Source of the DNA: Trichobilharzia szidati
Taxonomy: Eukaryota; Platyhelminthes; Trematoda; Strigeidida; Schistosomatidae
Direction: 5' to 3'
Length of the DNA stretch: 64,000 bases
Assembly (NCBI GenBank): GCA_944472155.2
Contig: OX235271.1
Location: 88,983,256-89,047,255, forward strand
The notes beneath the pieces were generated by a model, which did no database searches, had not been told where the DNA came from, and saw only the letters and a list, made by a program, of their open reading frames with translations. Positions 55,800 to 64,000 of the stretch are shown one piece after another. Positions within the stretch are counted from its first letter, which is position 1. Every line of letters starts with the position of its first letter. The translations under genes and the position numbers were made by a program.

Positions 55800-56100
55800 G
55801 AAGTCACCTGAAATTCTAGTGAAAAGCTGTGACCAGTAGCTTCCACCAAGCTAGATGTGATGACAACTGCTCATTGATCACATTGACTTGCAGCTGCGCT
55901 ATATACCGCAAACTGGAAGAAGTTAGAATTCATGGACCATTACATTCCATCCCATTGGGTGAATGGCCAACGAGTTCGCCTTGTATTCTGGAGGTCATGG
56001 GTGAGTACTTCTGAAGAGTTCCATACAGGAGCGAAACAACTGTCCATTACTTCTTGGTTCTCAGTGGTTCTCTAAGTGAAGTCAACTTTTTATCCAAATT
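55800..56100 (+). mobile_element. HH-SINE copy carrying the most complete hammerhead core
   Basis: Leader GAAATTCTAGTGAAAAGCTG, CAAACTGGAAGAAGTTAGAA, GAATTCATGGACCATT, a head with part deleted (TGGGTGAATGG, GCCTTGTATTCTGGAGGTCA, no good B box), then the hammerhead at 56003-56050 and tail GTGGTTCTCTAAGTGAAGTC. Confidence 0.75.
56003..56050 (+). ncRNA. Hammerhead motif, HH-SINE, full conserved core
   Basis: Core CTGAAGA (56011-56017), stem II GTTCC/GGAGC (56018-56022 with 56028-56032, five pairs counting one G-U), GAAA (56033-56036), CAACTG, then UC with the cleavage base C at 56044. Stem I is imperfect: GTACTT (56005-56010) against CATTAC (56045-56050), four of six pairs. It is the only HH-SINE copy here with all core positions. 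Confidence 0.65.
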
Positions 56101-56450
56101 GGAATTCTAAACAGGATGTCTGGTCATACTAACTATAAATGCTTGGATTAACTATTTATTTATTTATGGTAAATATAAATATTAAGGGCGGAAAATCAGC
56201 GAATAACTTCCTTTTCAGAGAACAAAGTTAATCTGACTTTATCCGCCGACAGAAAAATAATATTGAACTTTCATTTGACTAATTAAGCGTGTAGAAAAAT
56301 GTTTAATGGATTTTTAAACTTACCATTAACTTCTGTTAATTATCGTAAATTATTATTCCAAATGGATAGATGAAAGTAAAATTATTAATGTGAGTACTTC
56401 ATATATTATCCATGCATGACATATAATTGATTATGCTGCTCTTATTTCGT
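56101..56450. other. AT-rich DNA, no gene seen
   Basis: Nothing recognised. Confidence 0.45.
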
Positions 56451-56459
56451 TGATGGTGA

Positions 56460-56666
<207 letters not shown>

Positions 56667-56824
56667 GGGAATCCTGTAGGCGCTTTTCGTCCTAACTACA
56701 GCTTTTTAGCTGAATTTTACCTGTATCTCAGTGAGTGATGATATTTCAACCAGGACTCGAACTCACTACCCGACGTTTAAAACTTCATGGAGTTATCTAC
56801 TAGAACATTTGACTATGGTAACCA

Positions 56825-57085
56825 CCTCTTGCTATTTGTTAAGACGTTTTGGTGTTTGAAAAGAATATGGATGCTGGGTACTAGCCTCGGCGGGAACACC
56901 TTCACTCACTGGGATGCAGATACATCCAGTTGACAAGTCGCAAGTTAGACGAAGAACACTTCTTGGATTCCACTAGTAGCCACTATGCCAATCATGCTAA
57001 CATCATGCTAATCTTAGAATGTCGTTGAAACGTCCCCACTAGCAGCGGGCTTTTTGACAGAGATAGAGTATTTTGGTCCAATAAA
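56825..57085 (+). mobile_element. Smα-like SINE copy
   Basis: GTTTTGGTGTTTGAAAAGAA, GGATGCTGGGTACTAGCCTC, GGCGGGAACACCTTCACTCA, GATGCAGATACATCCAG, then the hammerhead relic TTGACAAGTCGCAAGTTAGA, CGAAGAACACTTCTTGGATT, CCACTAG, and the tail GAAACGTCCCCACTAGCAGC with TTTTGGTCCAATAAAATCAG. The core has C3 to T and G8 to A changes, so inactive. CCAG and TTGG still partly pair as stem I. Confidence 0.8.
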
Positions 57086-57394
57086 ATCAGTCGACGAAAA
57101 ATACCTAAAAAATTATTCCAACAAGTATATTACTCTTAAGCCGAACAATGAGATTTAGTGCTTATAGAAAACAAATGAAAAATCATAGCCAACCATTGGC
57201 CACTTTACATGTTTACTCACTAATCAATTTCTTCAAATAACCTTAAAGCTAAAAGTTATGTTATTCAGCTTTGGCAGAGACTGGCGTAGCAAAGTATGGG
57301 TGAATTGCATTTAGAACGGTTGGTATTTAGTAACTTATTTTCCAACATCATTACTAAGTAATCTTCAGAACAAGCTGCTTGTTTTTCCTTTTTT

Positions 57395-57590
57395 TGACTC
57401 TCTTGAGTTCCTAAGTGTAGCATGGGGCTTCAGTCTTTGAAGTTTCAACAGAGGTGGGGTTGTTTTGTAGAAGGAAAGGGGTTGCTACACTCATACCCAA
57501 CCTATCCTCTCTTCTGGGCATACAACTGATTGATAAAACTAGGTCAGGTTTAGGAGTCTGTCAGTGAGGAATCGAAACCGGCTGAGATAT
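57395..57590 (-). mobile_element. SINE-A copy, old
   Basis: Minus strand: GGTTTCGATTCCTCACTGAC (B box region), CCTAAACCTGACCTAGTTTT, GTATGCCCAGAAGAGAGGAT, GGTTGGGTATGAGTGTAGC, GAAACTTCAAAGACTGAAGC, CCCATGCTACACTTAGG. The A box is not recognisable. Confidence 0.7.
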
Positions 57591-58540
57591 TCCAAGTCTG
57601 ACATAAAACAACAATAAACAATACTGACCGGTTGGTCTTTCGTTTACTTTTTATAATACTTTCAATCTGTGGGCAAAAATCACATACGAATTATTCATCT
57701 TTGTTTAACAAGAAGTTCAACGGTAAATTCAGACTTTAGTCTATAGAAAAAGGGGAGTGAAGTAGTAGTTGTTGCTTTGTTGGGGGGTGAATTGGGGAAG
57801 GATGGAAGTGGGAAGCATATTTTTCACATTATTCATGTTTAGAACAAGTGGTTATACCTGTTTGATTTTTTTAAAACAATCTAAAAGAGAAACAAGTGCA
57901 GTTAAAATCGTTCTGTTAGTGACTAACACTTTCGTGACATTTTGTCTTTGATAATGCATAAAGAAAACGGAGAGCAAGAAGAAAAAGAAGTAGACGGGGG
58001 GAAAGGGACAGGTTGTTTAACCAATTTCTCTTGAACATTCGAAAGAAATTTTAAAAAAAGGAGAGGCTAGGTGTATAATTAAATGTCTAGCCAGACCATC
58101 TTAATAATAATAATATATCAGTGACCTGTTTCAGTTTTCAGTTAGCAGAAATCAACTTTTCCCCTTCATTTTATTCAACACGCTTACACAGCATAAAAAA
58201 CATAAAAGTGACAGAATACTTAACTGATTTATGAGTGAGTGTGTTTTGTGATTATTGTTATTACAGTTTAGCCCACCGTCTTAGTTTTTAAATAGTCAAA
58301 AAATTATGGACAGCGATAAAGTAAAACGCGATGAATAATAATAATAATTATAATAATAAAACCATTATTATTATTATAAGAAAGAAACTTTAAACTTCTG
58401 AAATTAGTCAGTCTACTGTCCATTAATTCGATTTCCTTAAGTTTTATGAGGCTAAACTTTAGCTGTCTAATTGTATATCCTATACATTTGTTCTTTAAAG
58501 AAAAGGAATACATGTATATACCACAAATAATGTTGACATG
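57591..58540. other. AT-rich DNA, no gene seen
   Basis: Nothing recognised. An imperfect AAT palindrome lies at 58334-58380. Open frames at 57.77 and 58.3 kb have no domain. Confidence 0.5.
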
Positions 58541-58544
58541 AGGA

Positions 58545-58640
58545 CAGAGTAGCTCATTAGCTTCACTATTCGACTTTCAGCCATTGGGTTTTGGGTTCGA
58601 TTCCCTCCAGACCCAGTTCAACCTCGGTATCCGGGTAGTA
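58545..58640 (+). mobile_element. tRNA-like SINE head, family unclear
   Basis: AGTAGCTCATTAGCTTCAC with A box TAGCTCATTAG, then ATTGGGTTTTGGGTTCGATT (B box GGTTCGATTCC) and CCCTCCAGACCCAG. Close to the SINE-C head. The element after it is cut by the SINE-B that follows. Confidence 0.55.
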
Positions 58641-58664
58641 TTTATTTTTCATTTTATTATTATT

Positions 58665-58850
58665 ATTTTTTGATTGCATCTTGATTCTACACCGTATTTT
58701 CGGTAAGGTGTGGAATTTTCAGCATGTGACATCAGTATCCCAAATTTTGCAGGCCGAACATAAATATTAGGTGTGTGTCTGCAGGTGGTGGAACCCCGGA
58801 CCGTGTGCATGGTCGGCGATACTCATAACCACTGTGCACATCAGTCTTTA
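58665..58850 (-). mobile_element. SINE-B copy
   Basis: Minus strand: GTGCACAGTGGTTATGAGTA, TCGCCGACCATGCACACGGT, GGGGTTCCACCACC (B box damaged), CACACACCTAATATTTATG, TTCGGCCTGCAAAATTTGGG, ATGTCACATGCTGAAAATTC, CACACCTTACCG, GAATCAAGATGCAATCAAAA. Good match to the 25.2 kb copy. Confidence 0.75.
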
Positions 58851-59900
58851 TGACAAGTGTTGCTCATGGCCTGATACATGAAAAATAAACTGTTCCAGGT
58901 AAGTGAGCCTTAACCACGTGATTAAAATAACAACCGACCAGTTGAAATGACTTAGAAAATGATGGAAAAATTCAATATGTGGTGATGCCGCACTTCCAAG
59001 CAGTGCACTGAAGGTGGATCAGCTTACTAGTGTTAGTAAAATTGAGGGAAGATATATAACAAACAGGGATTTGTATCGTCGAAATAAATTCTGAATGATA
59101 CCATAAATTTCTGTGCTATAGATACTCACGAATGAATTTATATTTGCAAGTGTTGATTTGTTGTGATTTGGTTGATTGCAAGTTACGTTTCATTCAGAAT
59201 CGACATCAGCTAGAGGACCATTGAAAATCATGGAGTATTGGAAAGCTGTTTCAACTCTGTTTGAGGCTGCTCAGCATTACGCAACCATAAACGACCTGGC
59301 ATAGCCCCTAGTGGTTAGACTTTGATCTTCCTCTCGAAATACTCTCATGTAGCCACGTGTTCATTGACTCTGCCAGGTAAGTCGTGTTTACCGAATATAC
59401 ACGAAAGTGAAAGGGTGAATGCAAACGTCTAGTGCTTACAGTCGGACAAGTGGACATGTAGGTCTACCTACGGTAACCAGAAAACCCTGATTCCAAACCT
59501 ATGGTATACATGAGCTGCATAATCCGAACAGATCAAATGGTGTATGAACCTGTTTTAATCATCGAAAACTATAGCTGCACTGCTCCATTACCTTGTGGAA
59601 CAGACTTCAAGTTGGAGGTTCGAGGAGTAGCCCCTTATGATAACCACCTGGTTCGGTCTGGGCATCCAGTCAGTATCTCAGAGCTCACATAAAATATGAG
59701 GTCTTGTGTGGAGCATCTCTTGATGCCTGTAATATACCAATTTTGTGTTTTAATAACCATAGTTGTTAAATGCAGTCATGAGCTCAATGCCAAGGGAATC
59801 GAACCCAGGACCTTAAGGCTGTGAGGAGAGCCCCTTGACCATTCATCCACTTGGACGTAATTTAATGGCCCATATATTCCAACTTCTGAAAATTAACGGT
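58851..59900. repeat. HH-SINE remnants, apparently split
   Basis: 59150-59300 is a minus-orientation tail and hammerhead scrap (CATCAGCTAGAGGACCATTG, GAAAGCTGTTTCAACTCTG). 59770-59900 is a minus-orientation head (GAATCGAACCCAGGACCTTA, CCACTTGGACGTAATTTAAT, GGCCCATATATTCCAACTTC). The 470 bases between are not recognised and could be an insertion. 58851-59140 has nothing visible. Confidence 0.5.
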
Positions 59901-60778
59901 ATGTAGAGCCATTTATATTTCCTCCCAGATGTCAGATTGGTTTTTAGCCATATAGAAATGTGTTCTGATTAACTGGTGGCCAGATATAAGCCATTGTACC
60001 TGTAGTGTTCTAAGTATTGACTAGATTCTACCAGGAATGCAGATTGGTCACTACTAACTACTATAACTTGGTATTACTGTTGTGAAGCAGTCAATCGTCG
60101 GAAAGTTCCAGATCAAGCTTTTTACTTAAAGTAACTGGTATTCCCTCCCTGATTCCAGAGACCCAATAAAAAGTCAACCTTTGCCTAAGTAGTTTAGCAG
60201 TACAGACCTTGGCTTAGGTAACAGTTAGTGTAGAATCAAATCACACAGCAAACAGGGGACAGGTGCATGCTTATTTTCCTGATTAGATGGTCAAGCTAAT
60301 TTCCTTACTTAAAATTCTTTGTTAATTAATTTACAGACAAATGTCCCACCTATAACCAGTTTTTAATTAATCTCTCAGTAGCTGAAAATGAACAACACAA
60401 TATCACTGTGAGTTGCTTCTTATTGCTAATTAGTTTCAGACTGACTTAGAAATTAAGTCTGCACTTCATTAGTTCACGTCATCTTTTGTTGTAACTAGTC
60501 GGTACACTGACATACATGTCATTTGTTTAAAATCTCACGATCAAATTGATAAACAGTGCTTTTCAGGAAGTTAATGTTTCTTTCCTTTGTTGAACACTAT
60601 CCGGTTCTCCTTAAGCTCAAATTCCTTCGTAACCAGTTCTTATAGCAGACAACTTTTTGGAGAAATAAATAACTATTAATTTGTATCAATCAAATCTCAT
60701 TTAGAAACTTGACGCATTCAGTGTTATATTTCTGTAATAATCCCAATAATTTCATACATTTATTCCCCTTTATGAATT
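59901..60778. other. AT-rich DNA, no gene seen
   Basis: A faint SINE-C word at 60010-60050 (GACTAGATTCTACCAGGAAT). Nothing else recognised. Confidence 0.45.
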
Positions 60779-61232
60779 TGAATAAAGCAAGAACAACAGT
60801 GGTTTGGGCAGAATAATATGGTATCATCATTTATTTTGTTGGCTTCTCAACACCTGCTTACAGCCTAAATAAATTATTATTTTTAAGTTCATGTACAGAA
60901 AAGTTTTAACATACTTGCAAATTTTACATGATGTCAGTTGACAGGAGGTTCTAAACTTAGTGAACAGTGCTCAGAAAATTACGCTTATATAGTTTTTGCA
61001 CAGGAAGCTCAAGTTTAAACTAAGTGAATCTATGCATACAATGGCAAAGGAGTTACGTAATAAGAACAAGAAATGCGTAAGATGATGAGTAACTAATAAA
61101 TTGGGTAACAATGTACTGAGTTCAACGCAGACCATATAAAAAGGAGACAAGCAAAATTACATTACATGCAAAGGGGTTGAGGTAAAGCCGAATATTATGT
61201 AATCAAATGGGAGAAACAATAAAGACATCCAA

Positions 61233-61959
61233 TTACCAGGGTAAGGAAAAACTGATAACTGCTTCTTTCTGAAAGCTTAAATCCGGTTTCAGGTGCTTCA
61301 TGGAGATTGCTTCGGCAGACTTGAGGAGGAGAATTGAGCTTTTTTGTCTATCGATGGTGTTAAAGGATTTCGTAATTTCCACTTCATGACCCGTATCAAG
61401 GAGATGTCTGGTAATGGCACTATTGTAAGCGTTTTGTTCCCTTGAGACGTAGGCTTTCTGACACATGTTCAGATAATCGGAAGTGTACCCTTCTTTCTGT
61501 TCTCCCAATGTAACTGCTCCTGCAGATACCCTTAAATTTGTATACACAGTTGGAGTTAACATGAGAAGGGTATCTGTCGACTTTTGACTGCACCAAAGAG
61601 CATGTTGTCCGATAGACGGGAACCAACTTAGCTGCAGGATAGGCTCTGACTAGTGACGTACTCAATTTTCTGTTGACTATTGCTGCAATATTTTCACTTT
61701 TAAAATCGGGTTGAGTGAAGACAGGCTTTTTTCCCACTATGATTTGTTTGATGTTTGAGCCTTCACATCTTCCATATTTGTTAATGAATCTCTTAGGGTA
61801 ACCGTTGTTTTTCAACGTATTTTCGAGAATCATAAATTCTTCCTCTAATTTCTCTGGAGAGCATATTCTCCTAGCTCTATACTGCAGAGGCTTGACTGGT
61901 GCTCGTTTGAAGATATTTGGACAAAAAAGCTTAAGCTTAGGCTTGAACTCCCTATGCAA
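61233..61959 (-). pseudogene. PLE thumb and GIY-YIG endonuclease, one frameshift
   Basis: Minus strand: MHREFKPKLKLFCPNIFKRA, PVKPLQYRARRICSPEKLEE, EFMILENTLKNNGYPKRFIN (thumb), KSENIAAIVNRKLSTSLVRA, NSNCVYKFKGICRSSYIGRT, ERRVHFRLSEHVSESLRLKG (endonuclease: VY, YIG and the arginine after it), then a frame change near 61440, AYNSAITRHLLDTGHEVEIT, KSAEAISMKHLKPDLSFQKE. The second half carries the histidine/glutamate part of the domain. One shift separates two clean frames, so the copy is fairly recent. There is no RT palm. Confidence 0.85.
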
Positions 61960-62091
61960 AAACTATTTAAGCGTAGTTTTCTGAGCACTGTTCACTAAGT
62001 TTGAAACTTCCTGTCAACTGACATCATGTAAAATTTGCAAGTATGTTAAAACTTTTCTGTACATGAACTTAAAAATAATAATTTATTTAGG

Positions 62092-62148
62092 CTGTAAGCA
62101 GGTGTTGAGAAGCCAACAAAATAAATGATGATACCATATTATTCTGCA
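62092..62148 (+). ncRNA. Broken PLE hammerhead (also 60812-60866 on minus)
   Basis: GCAG, GTGTTGA where CTGATGA is expected, GAAGCCAAC, AAAA where GAAA is expected, AATAA pairing with TTATT, CTGC. Same layout as the intact motifs at 16.0 and 50.7 kb but with core changes at C3, A6 and G12. The mirror copy in the left arm has the same changes, so the mutations preceded formation of the two arms. Confidence 0.65.
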
Positions 62149-62599
62149 CAAACCACTGTTGTTCTTGCTTTCTTCGAATTCCAGTAAGACAGATATTATT
62201 TCATATACTCAGAAGACAAAAGCGTAGCAACGAATTGAATCGTTAGCTTCACTGGTAAAATGTTAACTATACCACTTTTTTTTCAACCAAATAGCCTACA
62301 CGTCAGCACTTGTGTAAATATCCCTTGTTTACATTTCCTTTTAACAAAACAAACAAACCAATTGGACAACAGAGTGGCAATGAAACCAGGTTAATTTTAT
62401 GAATAACCAGAAAAAATCAAAATAAACTATGAAGTGTACAGATGCCCTACATTTCATCAGACAGGAAGAAGTAATGGAATTTTATTTTATTTTAAACAAA
62501 AACAGCTAATTATTTGTTCTGACTTGTTTTGTTTTCTAAATGTCAGGGTACATGTTTAATTTGTCCATGTGCATGAATAGTTTGTTTTTATTTTGTTTA

Positions 62600-62765
62600 A
62601 ATCTCTGAACATGCGAATCCTGGATTCCACTGCTAGTCAGCATCCACCAATTAACTTCTAATTACATGCTCAGATGTCATCGAAACATCTGCACAAGAAG
62701 CCGACATGTCAACCTGAGACCGAGCACTTCGGTCCAATCAATTGATGGGAAAATCTAAAATTGAA
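62600..62765 (+). mobile_element. Smα-like SINE, 3' part
   Basis: AATCCTGGATTCCACTGCTA, GTCAGCATCCACCAATTAAC, TCATCGAAACATCTGCACAA, GAAGCCGACATGTCAACCTG, AGACCGAGCACTTCGGTCCA, ATCAATTGATGGGAAAATC. It begins just at the hammerhead cleavage side (CCTGGATTCC), so the part 5' of the cleavage position is absent. Confidence 0.75.
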
Positions 62766-62799
62766 TTCAATAATTAATATGATCCGTTGCACAAGAGGT

Positions 62800-62995
62800 G
62801 GCTGTCGTGGCCTAAGTGGTATAGTGGATAACGCCATGGTGTTTGAAACTATGGGCACTAGGTTTGGACCTCGATGGGGACATCATCACTCAGTGCGGGA
62901 TGCAGGTACACCCAGATGACGAGTCCCAAATATAACGAAATACACGTTGTCCTGGATTCCACTGCTAGTCACCATCTACCAATTAATCCCTGAAC
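62800..62995 (+). mobile_element. Smα-like SINE, 5' part with hammerhead
   Basis: GGCTGTCGTGGCCTAAGTGG (A box region), ATAGTGGATAACGCCATGGT, GTTTGAAACTATGGGC, TAGGTTTGGACCTCGATGGG (B box region), ATGCAGGTACACCCAG, hammerhead at 62912-62955, GATTCCACTGCTAGTCACC, ATCTACCAATTAA. It ends where the neighbouring copy's tail would continue. Closest of the four to the published Smα hammerhead. Confidence 0.85.
62912..62955 (+). ncRNA. Smα-type hammerhead, C3 replaced
   Basis: CCAG (62912-62915) pairs with CTGG (62952-62955) as stem I. Core ATGACGA (62916-62922) with A for C3, GTCCCAAATATAAC in stem II (the 3' strand GGAC has decayed to TAAC), GAAA (62937-62940), and the cleavage base C at 62951. Two lesions (C3, stem II) predict loss of activity. 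Confidence 0.75.
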
Positions 62996-62999
62996 AGTT

Positions 63000-63425
63000 T
63001 ACTTCCCTCCAAAATGTAAGCAAACAGATGGATTCGCGTACTGACAATATTCTGGACTAACTTCAGTCACTGAGAGTTCAATATGGTTGTTTTCGCTAAT
63101 GAATGATACATAATTGTCATTATGAGTATCGCATTAGTCAACTCGTCATGTTTTGTTGTAGTAGTTCCAATCAGTCGGAGTTATGAAGATGTGGTGACTA
63201 AGAAGTTAACGATTAGAAAATCTAAAGTAAATCATAGCTTGAAAATATGAGCGAAATTTTACAACAGTTAGATTCACAAAAGACTGACATTCTGCAATCG
63301 TCAGTGGTGACGGAATTCAGTCGATGAAGACACTACCATTGGTTACTAGATGATTATAAAGCAGTATGTATTCTTTCTTATGTCAACCTATAAGCCAAAG
63401 TACAATGCGCTTGTATACTGAATTA
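63000..63425. other. AT-rich DNA, no gene seen
   Basis: Nothing recognised. Confidence 0.4.
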
Positions 63426-63429
63426 GTCA

Positions 63430-63560
63430 AAGTGACTTTGAACCTAAATAGCTCACTAGTAGGGTCTCTGACTTCAGCAGCACTTGTTGACGTAGACTCG
63501 AGTCCCAGAGGGGACATGTATTCCTTGAATACTGTGGAATAACTTTAAGTTCCACAGGTA
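63430..63560 (+). mobile_element. SINE-C head fragment
   Basis: CCTAAATAGCTCACTAGTAG (A box TAGCTCACTAG), GGTCTCTGACTTCAGCAGCA, GACTCGAGTCCCAGAGGGGA (B box region), CATGTATTCCTTGAA. It matches the SINE-C heads at 12.8 and 27.4 kb. Body lost. Confidence 0.55.
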
Positions 63561-64000
63561 ATATGAGTCTGCATACATAACAAACCTTCAAGTATTCAAA
63601 AAGTCTTCCCTAGATCTTATAGTCTGATTCAACTTTGTAAAGCTACAATAAAGATGAAATCAAAACTGGTCATAAAATATCTATCCAATAAGGTGTAAAC
63701 AAAATCGTGGGAACATAATATAATCTATAGATTTAAAAGAAAATAACTTACTATCCTAAAGTATTCTACGCGTTCAAAGATTACAACTAAAGGCTAGTCG
63801 TCTAAAGGTTCGTGTGAATCACTTTAATTTCGGGATTTTACTAGCTGATCAGAATAAATTGAAAATCTATTTTTATCTCATCTTGAAATTATACAGACTA
63901 CAGTAGACATGAAACATCCCATAAAACAACACAGGTTGTTTTTGAGAAAAATCATTCTAACAATATAGTGACTGAATGACGAGAGGGAGAGAAGAATTGA
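63561..64000. other. AT-rich DNA, no gene seen
   Basis: Nothing recognised up to the window end. Confidence 0.4.

Larger units (their letters stand above)
60779..62175 (-). mobile_element. PLE-3 3' part between inverted terminal arms
   Basis: Arms of about 220 bp, 60783-61001 and 61955-62175, are inverted and nearly identical (for example TTTTAACATACTTGCAAATT against AATTTGCAAGTATGTTAAAA). Between them the minus strand encodes a PLE thumb and GIY-YIG endonuclease. The downstream arm (left, on the map) is in the normal sense for a 3' terminal repeat and the upstream arm is reversed, a layout known for truncated Penelope elements. Both arms hold the same broken hammerhead. Confidence 0.85.

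Overview
The window looks like AT-rich, repeat-packed, non-genic DNA from a blood fluke (Schistosoma or a close relative). That rests on repeat families, not on a host gene. It holds Smα-like tRNA-derived retroposons with a hammerhead ribozyme of the Schistosoma type, SR2-like RTE LINE fragments, Penelope-like elements (PLEs) with GIY-YIG domains, and a long TAG microsatellite. I found no convincing host exon, rRNA gene, intact cellular tRNA gene or CRISPR array. Almost every open frame is decayed retroelement sequence or its antisense shadow.

Layout. 0-16.9 kb: a SINE at 1.1 kb, a PLE endonuclease relic joined to an RTE fragment (3.8-5.05 kb), an interrupted PLE and a second LINE (6.2-7.6 kb), a hammerhead SINE (7.9-8.2 kb), an RTE with a nested insertion (8.9-9.8 kb), an Smα-like copy, and a PLE endonuclease relic next to an RTE that is split by a PLE terminal fragment (14.6-16.85 kb). 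17-29 kb: MULE-like MITEs, a fold-back element, a young SINE with a clean target-site duplication, and SINE-C copies including an inverted pair. 30-45 kb: PLE, hammerhead SINEs (one head-to-head pair), Smα-like, RTE and LINE-2 fragments separated by bare AT-rich DNA. 45-53.6 kb: a MITE with a 9-bp duplication, stacked SINEs, the best-preserved RTE 3' half, and a PLE 5' half that starts with an intact-core hammerhead. 55-64 kb: clustered hammerhead SINEs, 206 bp of TAG repeat, more SINEs, a PLE 3' part between inverted arms, and Smα-like copies.

How they work together. RTE LINEs supply reverse transcriptase. SINE-A carries a tRNA-Gly-like head and ends in the same sequence as the RTE 3' end, which suggests it was copied by the RTE machinery. 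Self-cleaving hammerhead motifs occur in at least three families here (Smα-like, a tRNA-Thr-like SINE, and PLE terminal repeats). Nested insertions give a partial relative age order. Family labels SINE-A, SINE-B, SINE-C, HH-SINE, LINE-2 and PLE-1/2/3 are mine and apply to this window only.
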